Of a stretch of DNA of 64,000 nt, positions 43,924 to 51,473 are shown piece by piece. The stretch is from Butyricicoccus pullicaecorum DSM 23266. Its GTDB lineage: Bacteria > Bacillota > Clostridia > Oscillospirales > Butyricicoccaceae. A model generated the notes under the pieces. The model was not told where the DNA came from. It did not search any database and saw only the letters and a program-made list of their open reading frames with translations. The DNA lies in assembly GCF_900167005.1 (NCBI RefSeq), contig NZ_FUXW01000002.1, positions 1 to 64,000 on the forward strand, in the 5' to 3' direction. The position numbers and the translations under genes are program-made. The first letter of the stretch is position 1. Every line of letters begins with the position of its first letter.

Positions 43924-44487
43924 ATGGCAACGGGTAAAAAACGAGGTTTGGTGTACGGTGTGATTGGCGTCATGCTGTGCGCAGCGATCTATCTCAACTG
44001 GAGCTATGTCCAGTCACCCGAGGAACTGCTGGTCGCCGGACAGGCCGACGCCGAGCTGTCGGGTGCATCGGTGATGCAGAGCGGATCGGAAGAAGAGACT
44101 GCGGCCGATACGCAGGCGACCGTGACTTCGGGCAGCGATTACTTTGCACAGTCGAGACTGGCACGCGAGCAGGCGCGAGACGAGGCAATCAGCATTTTGC
44201 AGACCAGTTTGCAGGATGAGAAGGCCGACGAAAAGACCAAGGAAGATGCCGCAGGCCAGATTTCCCAGCTCGCGGACGATTCGGTGACCGAAGCAAGGGT
44301 GGAAAGCCTCATCAAGGCCAAAGGCTACGCGGACGCGGTGGTTTTCGTCAGTGCAGAGGCGGTAAATGTGATTATTCAGCCGCCCGCGGCCGGATTCCAG
44401 GCCGAAGACGCAGCTGTGGTGCGTGATATCGTTATGAGTGAGACCGGTGCGTCAGCCGATCAGATCAAGATCGTAGAGGCTTCATAA
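43924..44487 (+). CDS. spoIIIAH: Stage III sporulation protein AH
   Basis: This 187-aa protein has an N-terminal anchor (about 7-24, GVIGVMLCAAIYLNWSY), an acidic linker, and a ring-building domain at about 85-185 (ISILQTSLQDEKADEKTKED). In the family it binds forespore SpoIIQ across the septum. AGAAGGAGGC lies about 9 nt before the ATG. No terminator follows; the Asp23 gene has its own promoter. Confidence 0.94.
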   Translation: MATGKKRGLVYGVIGVMLCAAIYLNWSYVQSPEELLVAGQADAELSGASVMQSGSEEETAADTQATVTSGSDYFAQSRLAREQARDEAISILQTSLQDEKADEKTKEDAAGQISQLADDSVTEARVESLIKAKGYADAVVFVSAEAVNVIIQPPAAGFQAEDAAVVRDIVMSETGASADQIKIVEAS

Positions 44488-44505
44488 ATAAATCTGTTTT
44501 GGGAC

Positions 44506-44534
44506 TTAAATTTTTGCCGCTTGTGTGGTATAAT
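44506..44534 (+). promoter_or_regulatory. Promoter of the Asp23 gene
   Basis: A weak -35 TTAAAT, 17 nt spacing and an extended -10 TGG-TATAAT; 48 nt before the start codon. Confidence 0.6.
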
Positions 44535-44582
44535 ACTTCAAATAGCTTTATTTTGAAGATTCCGCCAAAGGAGAGTGGCAGT

Positions 44583-44993
44583 ATGGCAGAGCATAAGGAT
44601 TATTGGGTCACTGCCGGTGACCAGGGTACGATCAAGATTTCTGAGGATGTCGTCGCGTCCATCGCGGCGCTGGCTGCGGCCGAGACCGAGGGCGTCGGCG
44701 GTCTGGCTGCCGGTCTGACGGCTGAGATTGCAAGCCTGCTGGGCAAGAAGAGCCAGAACAAGGGCGTGCGCGTGCAGCTGGGCGAGCAGGATACGGTCGG
44801 CGTAGAGCTGAGCATTCTGGTCGAGTTTGGCAAGAGCGTGGGCGAGGTTGCACTGGCCGTTCAGAAGGCTGTCAAGGCAGCGGTTGAGTCCATGACCGGT
44901 CTCAAGACTGCGGTTGTGAATGTCGTCGTGAGCGGCGTAACCTTTGATCAGCCCAAGCCGACAGAGGAAGCGCTGGCACCGGTTGAGTCGTAA
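44583..44993 (+). CDS. Asp23/Gls24 family envelope stress protein
   Basis: This 136-aa protein begins MAEHKDYWVTAGDQGTIKIS and has the conserved AETEGVGGLA segment near residue 37 and the alternating strand-helix pattern VALAVQKAVKAAVESMTGL. In staphylococci Asp23 coats the membrane through AmaP, but no amaP is nearby here. In many Clostridia the gene precedes nusB; here a terminator and a convergent MATE gene follow instead. ATG 44583 follows AAAGGAGAG. Confidence 0.9.
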   Translation: MAEHKDYWVTAGDQGTIKISEDVVASIAALAAAETEGVGGLAAGLTAEIASLLGKKSQNKGVRVQLGEQDTVGVELSILVEFGKSVGEVALAVQKAVKAAVESMTGLKTAVVNVVVSGVTFDQPKPTEEALAPVES

Positions 44994-45005
44994 CTTCATA
45001 CAAAA

Positions 45006-45035
45006 CAAAAAAGCACGCGTAAGCGTGCTTTTTTA
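45006..45035. terminator. Bidirectional terminator
   Basis: The stem AAGCACGC-GTAA-GCGTGCTT is flanked by A and T runs, serving the Asp23 gene and the convergent MATE gene. Confidence 0.92.
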
Positions 45036-46388
45036 TTATACTTTTTCCGGTTTTCCAAGTTTGCGATACTGTGTAAAGTACATGGTCAGGGAGGAAGCTG
45101 CGCCGCCGACAAAGTTGCTGATGGGTTCCGCCAGGAAGACACCGGTTATGCCGAGTCCGAACAGATGGGGGAGGATGAGCGTTAAGGGCACAACGATGAT
45201 GATTTTACGGAAAAGAGAGAAGAAAATGGCATGTTTGGAACGTCCGAGTGCGACAAAGACCGACTGACCGGTAAATTGCAGGGACATCATAAAGTAGCCG
45301 AAGAAATAGAGATGCAGCGCGGGAATTGCGGCAGAGACCAGATTGGGGTCATCGTTAAAGAGCAGAACGAAGGGCGCGGGGAAGAAGAACAGGATTGCCC
45401 AGCATGCCGTCGCGTAGATGACGCCGGATACCACAGTGAAGCGGATGGCTTTTTTGACGCGCTCCCACTGAGATGCGCCGTAGTTGAAGCTGATGACCGG
45501 CTGTGCACCGTTGGTTAGACCACTGACCGGCATCTGGACGACTTCGCGAATGGCAATCAATACGGTCATAACACCGACGTAGAGATCACCGCCGAAGGCC
45601 TGTGCGGTCGAGTTGCAGGCAATCTGTACGACACCGTTGGTGCCCATTGCGATGAAGTTGCTCATGCCGAGGCCGATGATTCGGCGAATGCGATGCCATT
45701 CCCAGCGGAATGCATGGGGACGCAGACGCAGAAGTGCGCGTTTGCTGAACAGGAAGCCGAGTGCCCAGAGAGCGGAGACCGCCTGCGAGCAGATGGTAGC
45801 CAGTGCGGCACCGGCAACACCCATGTCAAGCACGAAGATAAACAGCGGATCAAGGATCAGATTGAGCACAGCACCGATGGAGACGGTCAGCATGCCGATT
45901 CCGGCAAAGCCCTGGGTGTTGATGAAATAGTTCATGCCCAGCGCGATCATAACGAAGATCGTGCCGACTAAGTAGATGCGCAGATAGCTTGTCGCATAGG
46001 GCATGGTCTCTGCGCTGGCACCGAACAAAGTGAGGATGGGGTGTAAAAACAGTTCGCCCAGGATGGTGAGCAGCAGACCGCAGCCGACCAGCAGGACAAA
46101 AGAGGTGTTCTGTACCTGTTCGGCTTCCTGAATGTCACCGCGTCCGCGTGCCATTGAGCAGATCGGCGCGCCGCCCATGCCAAACAGACCGGAAAAGGCA
46201 GAAATAACCGTGATGACCGGCATACACAGTCCGACACCAGTCAGCGGCAGAGCGCTGTTTCCGATATGTCCGATAAAGACGCGGTCGACAACATTGTAGA
46301 GCACATTGACAAGCTGTGCCAGCATTAGCGGCACGGCCAAACGGATGATGTTACCCGACACGCTGCCGCGTGAAAAATCATTTTGCAT
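45036..46388 (-). CDS. MATE-family efflux transporter (second copy)
   Basis: This 450-aa membrane protein has twelve predicted helices. The first half has IIRLAVPLMLAQLVNVLYNV (residues about 13-32) and DRVFIGHIG; the second half repeats the fold near 235 (IIGLGMSNFIAMGTNGVVQ). AAGGAGG lies 9 nt before the ATG. An extended -10 (TGT-TATAAT, 46436-46444) lies upstream. No regulator adjoins it, so the substrate and control are unknown. Confidence 0.9.
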   Translation of the reverse strand: MQNDFSRGSVSGNIIRLAVPLMLAQLVNVLYNVVDRVFIGHIGNSALPLTGVGLCMPVITVISAFSGLFGMGGAPICSMARGRGDIQEAEQVQNTSFVLLVGCGLLLTILGELFLHPILTLFGASAETMPYATSYLRIYLVGTIFVMIALGMNYFINTQGFAGIGMLTVSIGAVLNLILDPLFIFVLDMGVAGAALATICSQAVSALWALGFLFSKRALLRLRPHAFRWEWHRIRRIIGLGMSNFIAMGTNGVVQIACNSTAQAFGGDLYVGVMTVLIAIREVVQMPVSGLTNGAQPVISFNYGASQWERVKKAIRFTVVSGVIYATACWAILFFFPAPFVLLFNDDPNLVSAAIPALHLYFFGYFMMSLQFTGQSVFVALGRSKHAIFFSLFRKIIIVVPLTLILPHLFGLGITGVFLAEPISNFVGGAASSLTMYFTQYRKLGKPEKV

Positions 46389-46500
46389 CGGTGAAATCCT
46401 CCTTGTTCGGAAAAAAGAACGGTATTCTTAAATTTATTATAACATAGATTTTACTGTTGTGATATACAAACGTGATACAAAAATTTTTCAAAACAAGGGG

Positions 46501-46529
46501 TTGACAAACGGGAAACACGAGCATATAAT
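46501..46529 (+). promoter_or_regulatory. Promoter of the Trp T-box transporter operon
   Basis: Exact consensus TTGACA and TATAAT with 17 nt spacing. Transcription should start near 46536. Confidence 0.93.
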
Positions 46530-46535
46530 GCAGTA

Positions 46536-46836
46536 CATAAAGTAACACAGCAAACCAATGAGTGAGAGGAGTAACCTCACAGAGTTGCTTGCAAAGAGAG
46601 CCGTGGATGGTGGGATCACGGTCAGGCACAGTGTGGTGAATGGACTCACGAGGGCGAGGGTGAAAGGCGTTTGTGCCGATTAGCTTTCGACGGGATCTCC
46701 ACCCGTTACCAAGGGAGCATGCATGATGGTGCATGGAGCGAGCGGGTAAATATTTTTATTTACCAATCTGGGTGGTACCGCAGGAGTCAATTACAGCTCT
46801 TGTCCCTGAGAAAATCAGGGGCAAGAGCTTTTTTTA
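46536..46836 (+). promoter_or_regulatory. Tryptophan T-box riboswitch
   Basis: The leader has the T-box core GGGTGGTACCGCAGG (46770-46784) and a 15-bp terminator AGCTCTTGTCCCTGA / TCAGGGGCAAGAGCT followed by seven T (46795-46836). In stem I the GAGTGAG / CTCAC helix closes a loop with AGTA on one side and GAA-TGG-A on the other, so the specifier codon is TGG (46641-46643), read by tRNA-Trp. The downstream TrpXYP-type transporter agrees. The variable T-box base is T, which would face G73 of the tRNA-Trp encoded at 71-146 as a wobble pair. This leader fills most of the 525-nt gap before 46914. Confidence 0.93.
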
Positions 46837-46913
46837 ATGCTTGCCGCCAGGCGCAGACCGACCATCAAAATACAAACCGAGCCGCAAGGCGCACTATTTT
46901 GGAGGTATTTACG

Positions 46914-47927
46914 ATGAAAAAGAAGACGATTGCAATGGCACTGGCAGCACTGACCGCAATGATGAGCCTGACCGCGTGCGGCGGCGGACAAACCGCAGAG
47001 AGCACGACGGCGGACGGCGAAAAGGAACAGTACACGATTGGCGTTGTACAGTATGCGACCCACCCGTCGCTGGATAACTGCTATGAGGGTTTTGTACAGG
47101 GTCTGGCAGCCGAGGGCTTTGTGGAGGGTGAAAACCTGACCATCGAGTTCCAGAACGCACAGGGCGATACCGGAAACTGTGACCTGATGGCAAAGACCAT
47201 GGTCACCAACAAGGTTGACCTGCTGGCAGGCATTGCAACCCCGGCGGTTATGAGTGAGTACAGCGCAGCCAAGAACAGTGATATCCCGATCGTGTTCACT
47301 GCGGTTTCCGATCCGGTTTCGGCAGGACTGGTCAAGTCCATCGAGGAGCCGGGTACCAACTGCACCGGTACTTCGGATGTTCTGCCGCTGGAAGCACAGG
47401 TCAAGATGATCCGTGCATTCCTGCCGGACGCAACTAAGATCGGTGTCGTTTATACCACGAGCGAACCCAACTCGGTCAGCCAGCTGGAACGTCTCCAGAC
47501 CATCGCAGCCGATAACGGCTTTGAGGTCATCGCAGTAGGCGTCACCAATTCGTCTGAGGTCGCATCGGCGGCAGCGTCGGTCGTTGCACAGGGTGCCGAC
47601 TGCATCAATAACTTCACTGATAACAACGTCGTTGACAATCTGGCATCGGTCATCAAGGCAGCAAACGACGGCGGTATCCCGGTCTTTGGTTCGGAGATCG
47701 AGCAGGTCAAGAATGGCTGTCTGGCAGCTGAGGGTATTGACTACGTCGCACTGGGCGAGCAGACCGGCCGCATGGCAGCACAGGTGCTCAAGGGTGAGGA
47801 CGTATCCACCATGCCGGTTGAGGAGATTAAGGAATCGACCCCGGTATATAACAAGACGGTTTGCGAGGCGCTGGGTCTGACCCTGCCCGAGGCATATCAG
47901 AACGCGGAGGATGTCAGCGCATCGTAA
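46914..47927 (+). CDS. trpX: Tryptophan ABC transporter substrate-binding lipoprotein (TrpX type)
   Basis: This 337-aa lipoprotein has a signal sequence (1-20) with lipobox LTAC giving a lipidated Cys near residue 20. The mature domain is of the PF04392 family (VVQYATHPSLDNCYEGFVQG, NAQGD, PVYNKT). Its family is tied to tryptophan uptake mainly by T-box or trp-operon context, which is present here. ATG 46914 follows GGAGGTATTT. First gene of a three-gene operon. Confidence 0.9.
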   Translation: MKKKTIAMALAALTAMMSLTACGGGQTAESTTADGEKEQYTIGVVQYATHPSLDNCYEGFVQGLAAEGFVEGENLTIEFQNAQGDTGNCDLMAKTMVTNKVDLLAGIATPAVMSEYSAAKNSDIPIVFTAVSDPVSAGLVKSIEEPGTNCTGTSDVLPLEAQVKMIRAFLPDATKIGVVYTTSEPNSVSQLERLQTIAADNGFEVIAVGVTNSSEVASAAASVVAQGADCINNFTDNNVVDNLASVIKAANDGGIPVFGSEIEQVKNGCLAAEGIDYVALGEQTGRMAAQVLKGEDVSTMPVEEIKESTPVYNKTVCEALGLTLPEAYQNAEDVSAS

Positions 47928-47960
47928 TCTCACCGCGAAACGCAAGAAAGGAACACACTT

Positions 47961-48875
47961 ATGGATATTCTGCTTGGTCTGCTCGTCAACGTCCTGGAAG
48001 AGGGTCTCATCTATGGCGTTATGGCGATGGGCGTGTACATCACCTATAAAATTCTGGATTTTCCCGATCTGTCGGTTGACGGCAGCTTCCCGATGGGCGC
48101 GTGCGTGACTGCCGTGCTCATCACAGCGGGTGTCAATCCGTGGCTCGCATGCATCGGTTCGTTCGTGTGCGGTGCGGTTGCAGGCTGCGTGACCGGTCTC
48201 CTGCATGTCAAATTGCATATCAGCGATCTGTTGTCGGGTATTTTGGTGATGACCGGTCTGTATAGTATCAACCTGCTGATTACCGGTGGTCAGGCGACCA
48301 TGCAGTTTTACAATCAGAATACCATCTTTACATCGGGCCCGGCAGCGCTGCTGCCCGAGGCAGTCAAGTCTTACCGCGTCATCATCGTCGCGCTGATCGC
48401 GGTTGTTATTGTTAAGGTATTGCTCGACCTGTATCTGAAAACCAAGTCCGGTCTGCTGCTGCGCGCAGCGGGTAGCAATGCACAGTATGTCGTCTCGCTC
48501 GGACGCGACCCGGGCAAGATGAAGATTATCGGTTTGGCCATCGGCAACGGCTGCGCCGCTCTGTCGGGTGGATTGCTCAGCCAGCAGACCGAGACCGCGA
48601 ATATTGCAAGCGGTACGGGTATGGTGGTCATGGCGCTGGCTTCGGTCATCATCGGCACCAGCCTGTTTCGCCGTGTGAAGTTCATCAAGGCGACCTGCGC
48701 GGTCGTACTGGGTGCGATTTTGTATAAGGCTTGTTTGGTCATTGCGATGCAGCTTGGTCTGCCGACCAACCTGCTCAAACTGCTCATGGCAGTCCTGTTC
48801 ACCGTCGCCCTGGTTTCTAATAATCTGGTCTCCAAGAGGAGGAAAAAGCAGTATGTCGATCCCGTCCAGCGCTGA
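47961..48875 (+). CDS. trpY: Tryptophan ABC transporter permease (TrpY type)
   Basis: This 304-aa protein of the branched-chain-type permease family has about nine helices. SVDGSFPMGACVTAVLI near residue 35 and the EAA-like loop LLLRAAGSNAQYVVSLG near 170 are family features. It ends with a basic NNLVSKRRKKQ tail. Overlaps the ATPase gene by 23 nt. Confidence 0.9.
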   Translation: MDILLGLLVNVLEEGLIYGVMAMGVYITYKILDFPDLSVDGSFPMGACVTAVLITAGVNPWLACIGSFVCGAVAGCVTGLLHVKLHISDLLSGILVMTGLYSINLLITGGQATMQFYNQNTIFTSGPAALLPEAVKSYRVIIVALIAVVIVKVLLDLYLKTKSGLLLRAAGSNAQYVVSLGRDPGKMKIIGLAIGNGCAALSGGLLSQQTETANIASGTGMVVMALASVIIGTSLFRRVKFIKATCAVVLGAILYKACLVIAMQLGLPTNLLKLLMAVLFTVALVSNNLVSKRRKKQYVDPVQR

Positions 48876-49671
48876 GCGTGCACAGCATAACCTCGTGAGC
48901 ATGCAGCATATTTATAAGACGTTTAACCCGGATACGGTCAGCGAGGTGACCGTGTTCCAGGACTTTAATCTGGATATTCCGCGTGGACAGTTTGTCTCGG
49001 TCATCGGCTCGAATGGCTCGGGCAAGACGACCATGCTCAATCTGCTGTGCGGCAGTATTCCGATTGATATGGGTGCAATCTATCTGGGCGGTAAGACGCT
49101 TAAGGGACTTAAGGAGTACCAGAGAGCGGGAAAGATTGGTCGTGTATTTCAGGACCCGTCCCGCGGCACCTGCCCGGAATTGACCATCTTGGAAAATATG
49201 GCACTTGCCGATAATAAGGGCAAAGTGTTCGGTCTGGGTCGAGGCGTCAACCGTCGCAGAATGGATGAATACCGCACCCAGCTGGAACGCCTCAAACTCG
49301 GCTTGGAAGATAAAATGGATATCCCGGTAGGCAGCCTGTCAGGCGGTCAGCGTCAGGCACTGGCGCTGCTGATCTCCACGATGACCCCGATTGAACTGCT
49401 GATTTTGGATGAACATACCGCAGCTCTTGACCCCAATTCGAGCGCAACGGTCATGGAACTGACCGATCAGATCGTGAAAGAAAAGAATCTGACTGCGCTG
49501 ATGGTTACCCATAACTTGAAATTTGCCGTGCAGTATGGCAATCGCCTGCTGATGATGCATCAGGGTCGCGCTGTGATCGATGCGGCAGATGCGGAGAAGG
49601 AAAAGCTCCAGATGAATGATATTTTGGAGAAGTTTAATACGATTAGTTTGGAACTCGGCAATTCTCTATGA
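48853..49671 (+). CDS. Tryptophan ABC transporter ATP-binding protein
   Basis: This 272-aa ATPase carries Walker A GSNGSGKTT near residue 53, Q-loop RVFQDPSRGTCPELTILENM, signature LSGGQRQALALL near 158, Walker B LLILDEHTAALDP (Glu with H-loop MVTHN). ATG 48853 lies inside trpY after AGGAGGAAAA. It powers the TrpX-TrpY importer. Confidence 0.93.
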   Translation: MSIPSSAERAQHNLVSMQHIYKTFNPDTVSEVTVFQDFNLDIPRGQFVSVIGSNGSGKTTMLNLLCGSIPIDMGAIYLGGKTLKGLKEYQRAGKIGRVFQDPSRGTCPELTILENMALADNKGKVFGLGRGVNRRRMDEYRTQLERLKLGLEDKMDIPVGSLSGGQRQALALLISTMTPIELLILDEHTAALDPNSSATVMELTDQIVKEKNLTALMVTHNLKFAVQYGNRLLMMHQGRAVIDAADAEKEKLQMNDILEKFNTISLELGNSL

Positions 49672-49690
49672 TTTCGCCCACAGGCGAATT

Positions 49691-49804
49691 AAAGTTTGGA
49701 TCAAACCTTTTCAAAGGTTTGCGGAGTCTTGAGGCAGAGCCTCAAGTCGCGGCTCGCAAGCCGCGAAATCCCCTTTTTGATTCCGGTCTTTTGACCGGAA
49801 TCAA
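49691..49804. repeat. Four-hairpin structured element, left copy
   Basis: Four consecutive perfect hairpins follow in order. H1 at 49702-49721 is a 9-bp stem CAAACCTTT with loop TC. H2 at 49728-49746 is CTTGAGGC / GCCTCAAG with loop AGA. H3 at 49748-49765 is CGCGGCT / AGCCGCG with loop CGCA. H4 at 49777-49804 is a 12-bp stem TTGATTCCGGTC with loop TTTT. Linkers are GCGGAGT and AAATCCCCTTT. A second copy with different stem sequences but the same plan lies inverted at 49898-50010. I do not recognise a named family. Confidence 0.8.
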
Positions 49805-49823
49805 CCAAAATAAAAAAATAAAA

Positions 49824-49883
49824 GCGCGTCCACAGACGCGCAATTCTCTGGAAAGACCGTCCGACAGGACGGTCTTTCCTTTT
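49824..49883 (+). terminator. Terminator pair ending the trp transporter operon
   Basis: The hairpin GCGCGTC / GACGCGC (49824-49841) is followed by GGAAAGACCGTCC / GGACGGTCTTTCC (49850-49879) and TTTTGTGTTTTG. It lies exactly between the two four-hairpin copies. Confidence 0.7.
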
Positions 49884-49897
49884 GTGTTTTGTTTTAG

Positions 49898-50010
49898 TTG
49901 AAACCCGGGTGGGACACCGGGTTTCAAAGGGGAATTTCGCCCGTTGCGACGGGCGACTCAGGGCGCTGCCCTGAGAACCCGCAGCCTTTGAAAAGGCTGG
50001 CGAAACTTTT
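49898..50010. repeat. Four-hairpin structured element, right (inverted) copy
   Basis: Read on the minus strand, the order and geometry match the left copy. H1 is CAGCCTTT / AAAGGCTG with loop TC (49982-49999). H2 is CTCAGGGC / GCCCTGAG with loop AGC (49957-49975). H3 is CGCCCGT / ACGGGCG with loop CGCA (49938-49955). H4 is TTGAAACCCGG / CCGGGTTTCAA with an 8-nt loop (49898-49927). The lead-in AAAGTTT, linker GCGGGTT and AAATTCCCCTTT are also shared. Each stem differs from the left copy on both arms, that is, compensatory changes. Confidence 0.8.
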
Positions 50011-50033
50011 AGTGTTGGGTGCGGTGGTTTGGG

Positions 50034-51125
50034 TTAGGCTTGCGGTCTGGGATCGTCGTCGAACGCAGCTAGTGCATAGCGCAGCGCCAGCATGAGCGCT
50101 TCTTTTTCCTCCGAAGAGTTCGACGCTTCAATCAAATCGCGATACCGTCTGCTGACCGCGCCGCGCAGGTCATCCTGCTGTAAGTAGCGCCAGACCGGCT
50201 TTTTGGGTACGGTCTCGTCCACGACTTCACAGCTCAGAAAGACCTGTCCCAGTACCCGGCGCAGGGCAGTAAGGTTTGGCTCATAGATACGCTCACCGAC
50301 CAGAGCAACTGTTGCACAGACACGGTCATGATTTTTTGGGATACGCTCAATAAGTACCTTCTGTAAACCGGTATCTGACGGGATGGGGGTCAAGTCAATT
50401 TCAAGGCGGGAAAATTCCACAGCCTTGGATTCAATAAACTGAGCCTTGATGGTTTCGCCGATTTCAATGCGCAGAAATCCTTTTCGGCCGGTCTCGGTGC
50501 TTGCGACTGCACTCATACCACCCGGGCAGCAAAAGACTGTACCGCCAGCGCGGCGCAGACCGCTGGGTGCGTGGTTGTGACCGGCAGCCAGATACGAGAA
50601 TCCGCTGGCAGCGATCTCGTCGGGGGAATAGTGGTTGTATCCGCCGTCGGTTTTGAGGTCGGTATGTACCAGACAGATATTGACCGGACGGGAGAATTTG
50701 CGATGGGTGAGCGGAATGACCGCACTCTGGTCGTGGAAGGCTGCACCCCAAACGGTTGCCGCTTCACCCAGATGAACCGGTTCCAGTGTGGACTGGGTGA
50801 AAACATGCACATTGGAAGGCAGAGCGGAAGTCAGATAAGGACTGCCCGCGCAGATGTAGTCGTGATTGCCGGGAGCGATCAGAACCGGACAAGCTGCCTG
50901 AGATAAAATGGACATTGCACGGGAAAAGACCGTTGCCGAGGGCAGCGGAGAGTCGAACAAATCGCCTGCGATCAGGATTGCGTGCGCACGTTCCCGACCG
51001 GCTACGCGTACAGCGTGTTCTAGTGCAGCAAACTGCTTTTGCTGTGCGGACTCCGCAGCTTTTTGGGAGAGCATATCGAAAGCCGCGCCGAGGTGCAGGT
51101 CGGCGAGGTGGAGAAATCTGAGCAT
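50034..51125 (-). CDS. Metallophosphoesterase / DNA repair exonuclease (YhaO/SbcD family)
   Basis: This 363-aa phosphodiesterase has FLHLADLHLGA at residues 4-14 (metal Asp-His), ILIAGDLFDS near 52, APGNHDYIC near 92, VHTDLK near 160, and GHNHAPSG near 187. These are all the calcineurin-like metal motifs. The C-terminal part resembles YhaO. The usual large ATPase partner (YhaN/SbcC) is not next to it, so this copy is an orphan in the window. Its stop is 24 nt from the right four-hairpin copy. Confidence 0.88.
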   Translation of the reverse strand: MLRFLHLADLHLGAAFDMLSQKAAESAQQKQFAALEHAVRVAGRERAHAILIAGDLFDSPLPSATVFSRAMSILSQAACPVLIAPGNHDYICAGSPYLTSALPSNVHVFTQSTLEPVHLGEAATVWGAAFHDQSAVIPLTHRKFSRPVNICLVHTDLKTDGGYNHYSPDEIAASGFSYLAAGHNHAPSGLRRAGGTVFCCPGGMSAVASTETGRKGFLRIEIGETIKAQFIESKAVEFSRLEIDLTPIPSDTGLQKVLIERIPKNHDRVCATVALVGERIYEPNLTALRRVLGQVFLSCEVVDETVPKKPVWRYLQQDDLRGAVSRRYRDLIEASNSSEEKEALMLALRYALAAFDDDPRPQA

Positions 51126-51221
51126 CGGGGAAAAAACCTCCTTATATCGTCCTTTTCATTATATCAGCGGCAGCAGGGGAATGCAACCGAAGACATTGGG
51201 GCGAGGAAAAGGCACAGACAA

Positions 51222-51361
51222 AAGCAAAAGCCCGCTCTTTCGAGCGGGCTTTCACCGGTTGTCTCACAAAATAAGGGGGTAAAAATAGGGGGGTAAAGAA
51301 ACATTTGAAAGAATGATGGCATTTCTTCTATCAGGAAGGGTTTGCGGCATCCCTTGCTGAT
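51222..51361 (-). ncRNA. Candidate small RNA downstream of dnaI
   Basis: In the 348-nt gap 51126-51473, the minus strand has a -10 TATACT (51368-51373), then a stem ATCAG-CAAGGG / CCCTT-CTGAT (51330-51361), an unstructured pyrimidine-rich part with two CCCCC tracts, and a terminator AAAGCCCGCTC / GAGCGGGCTTT with interrupted T run (51227-51252). No credible reading frame is inside. It may be only the 3' end of the dnaD-dnaI message. Confidence 0.35.
51227..51252 (-). terminator. Terminator of the dnaD-dnaI transcript (or small RNA)
   Basis: The 11-bp stem GAAAGCCCGCTC / GAGCGGGCTTT is followed on the minus strand by TGCTTTTG. Confidence 0.75.
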
Positions 51362-51473
51362 GTACTAAGTATACCCCACAAGTCAGGTGGATATGTGAAT
51401 AAAGTTTGAACGACCTGTGAACCTTTTGTATCCCTTTTTCTTAAATTGTGAACAAATCATTTCAGTTCTTAAA

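Noticed and set aside
46815-48902. 695-codon frame opposite trpX-trpY
   Set aside because: Runs against three well-supported transporter genes, with no start signals or family motifs.
49672-50033. CRISPR array
   Set aside because: The interval has many palindromes, but there are no equal-length direct repeats with unique spacers and no cas gene nearby.
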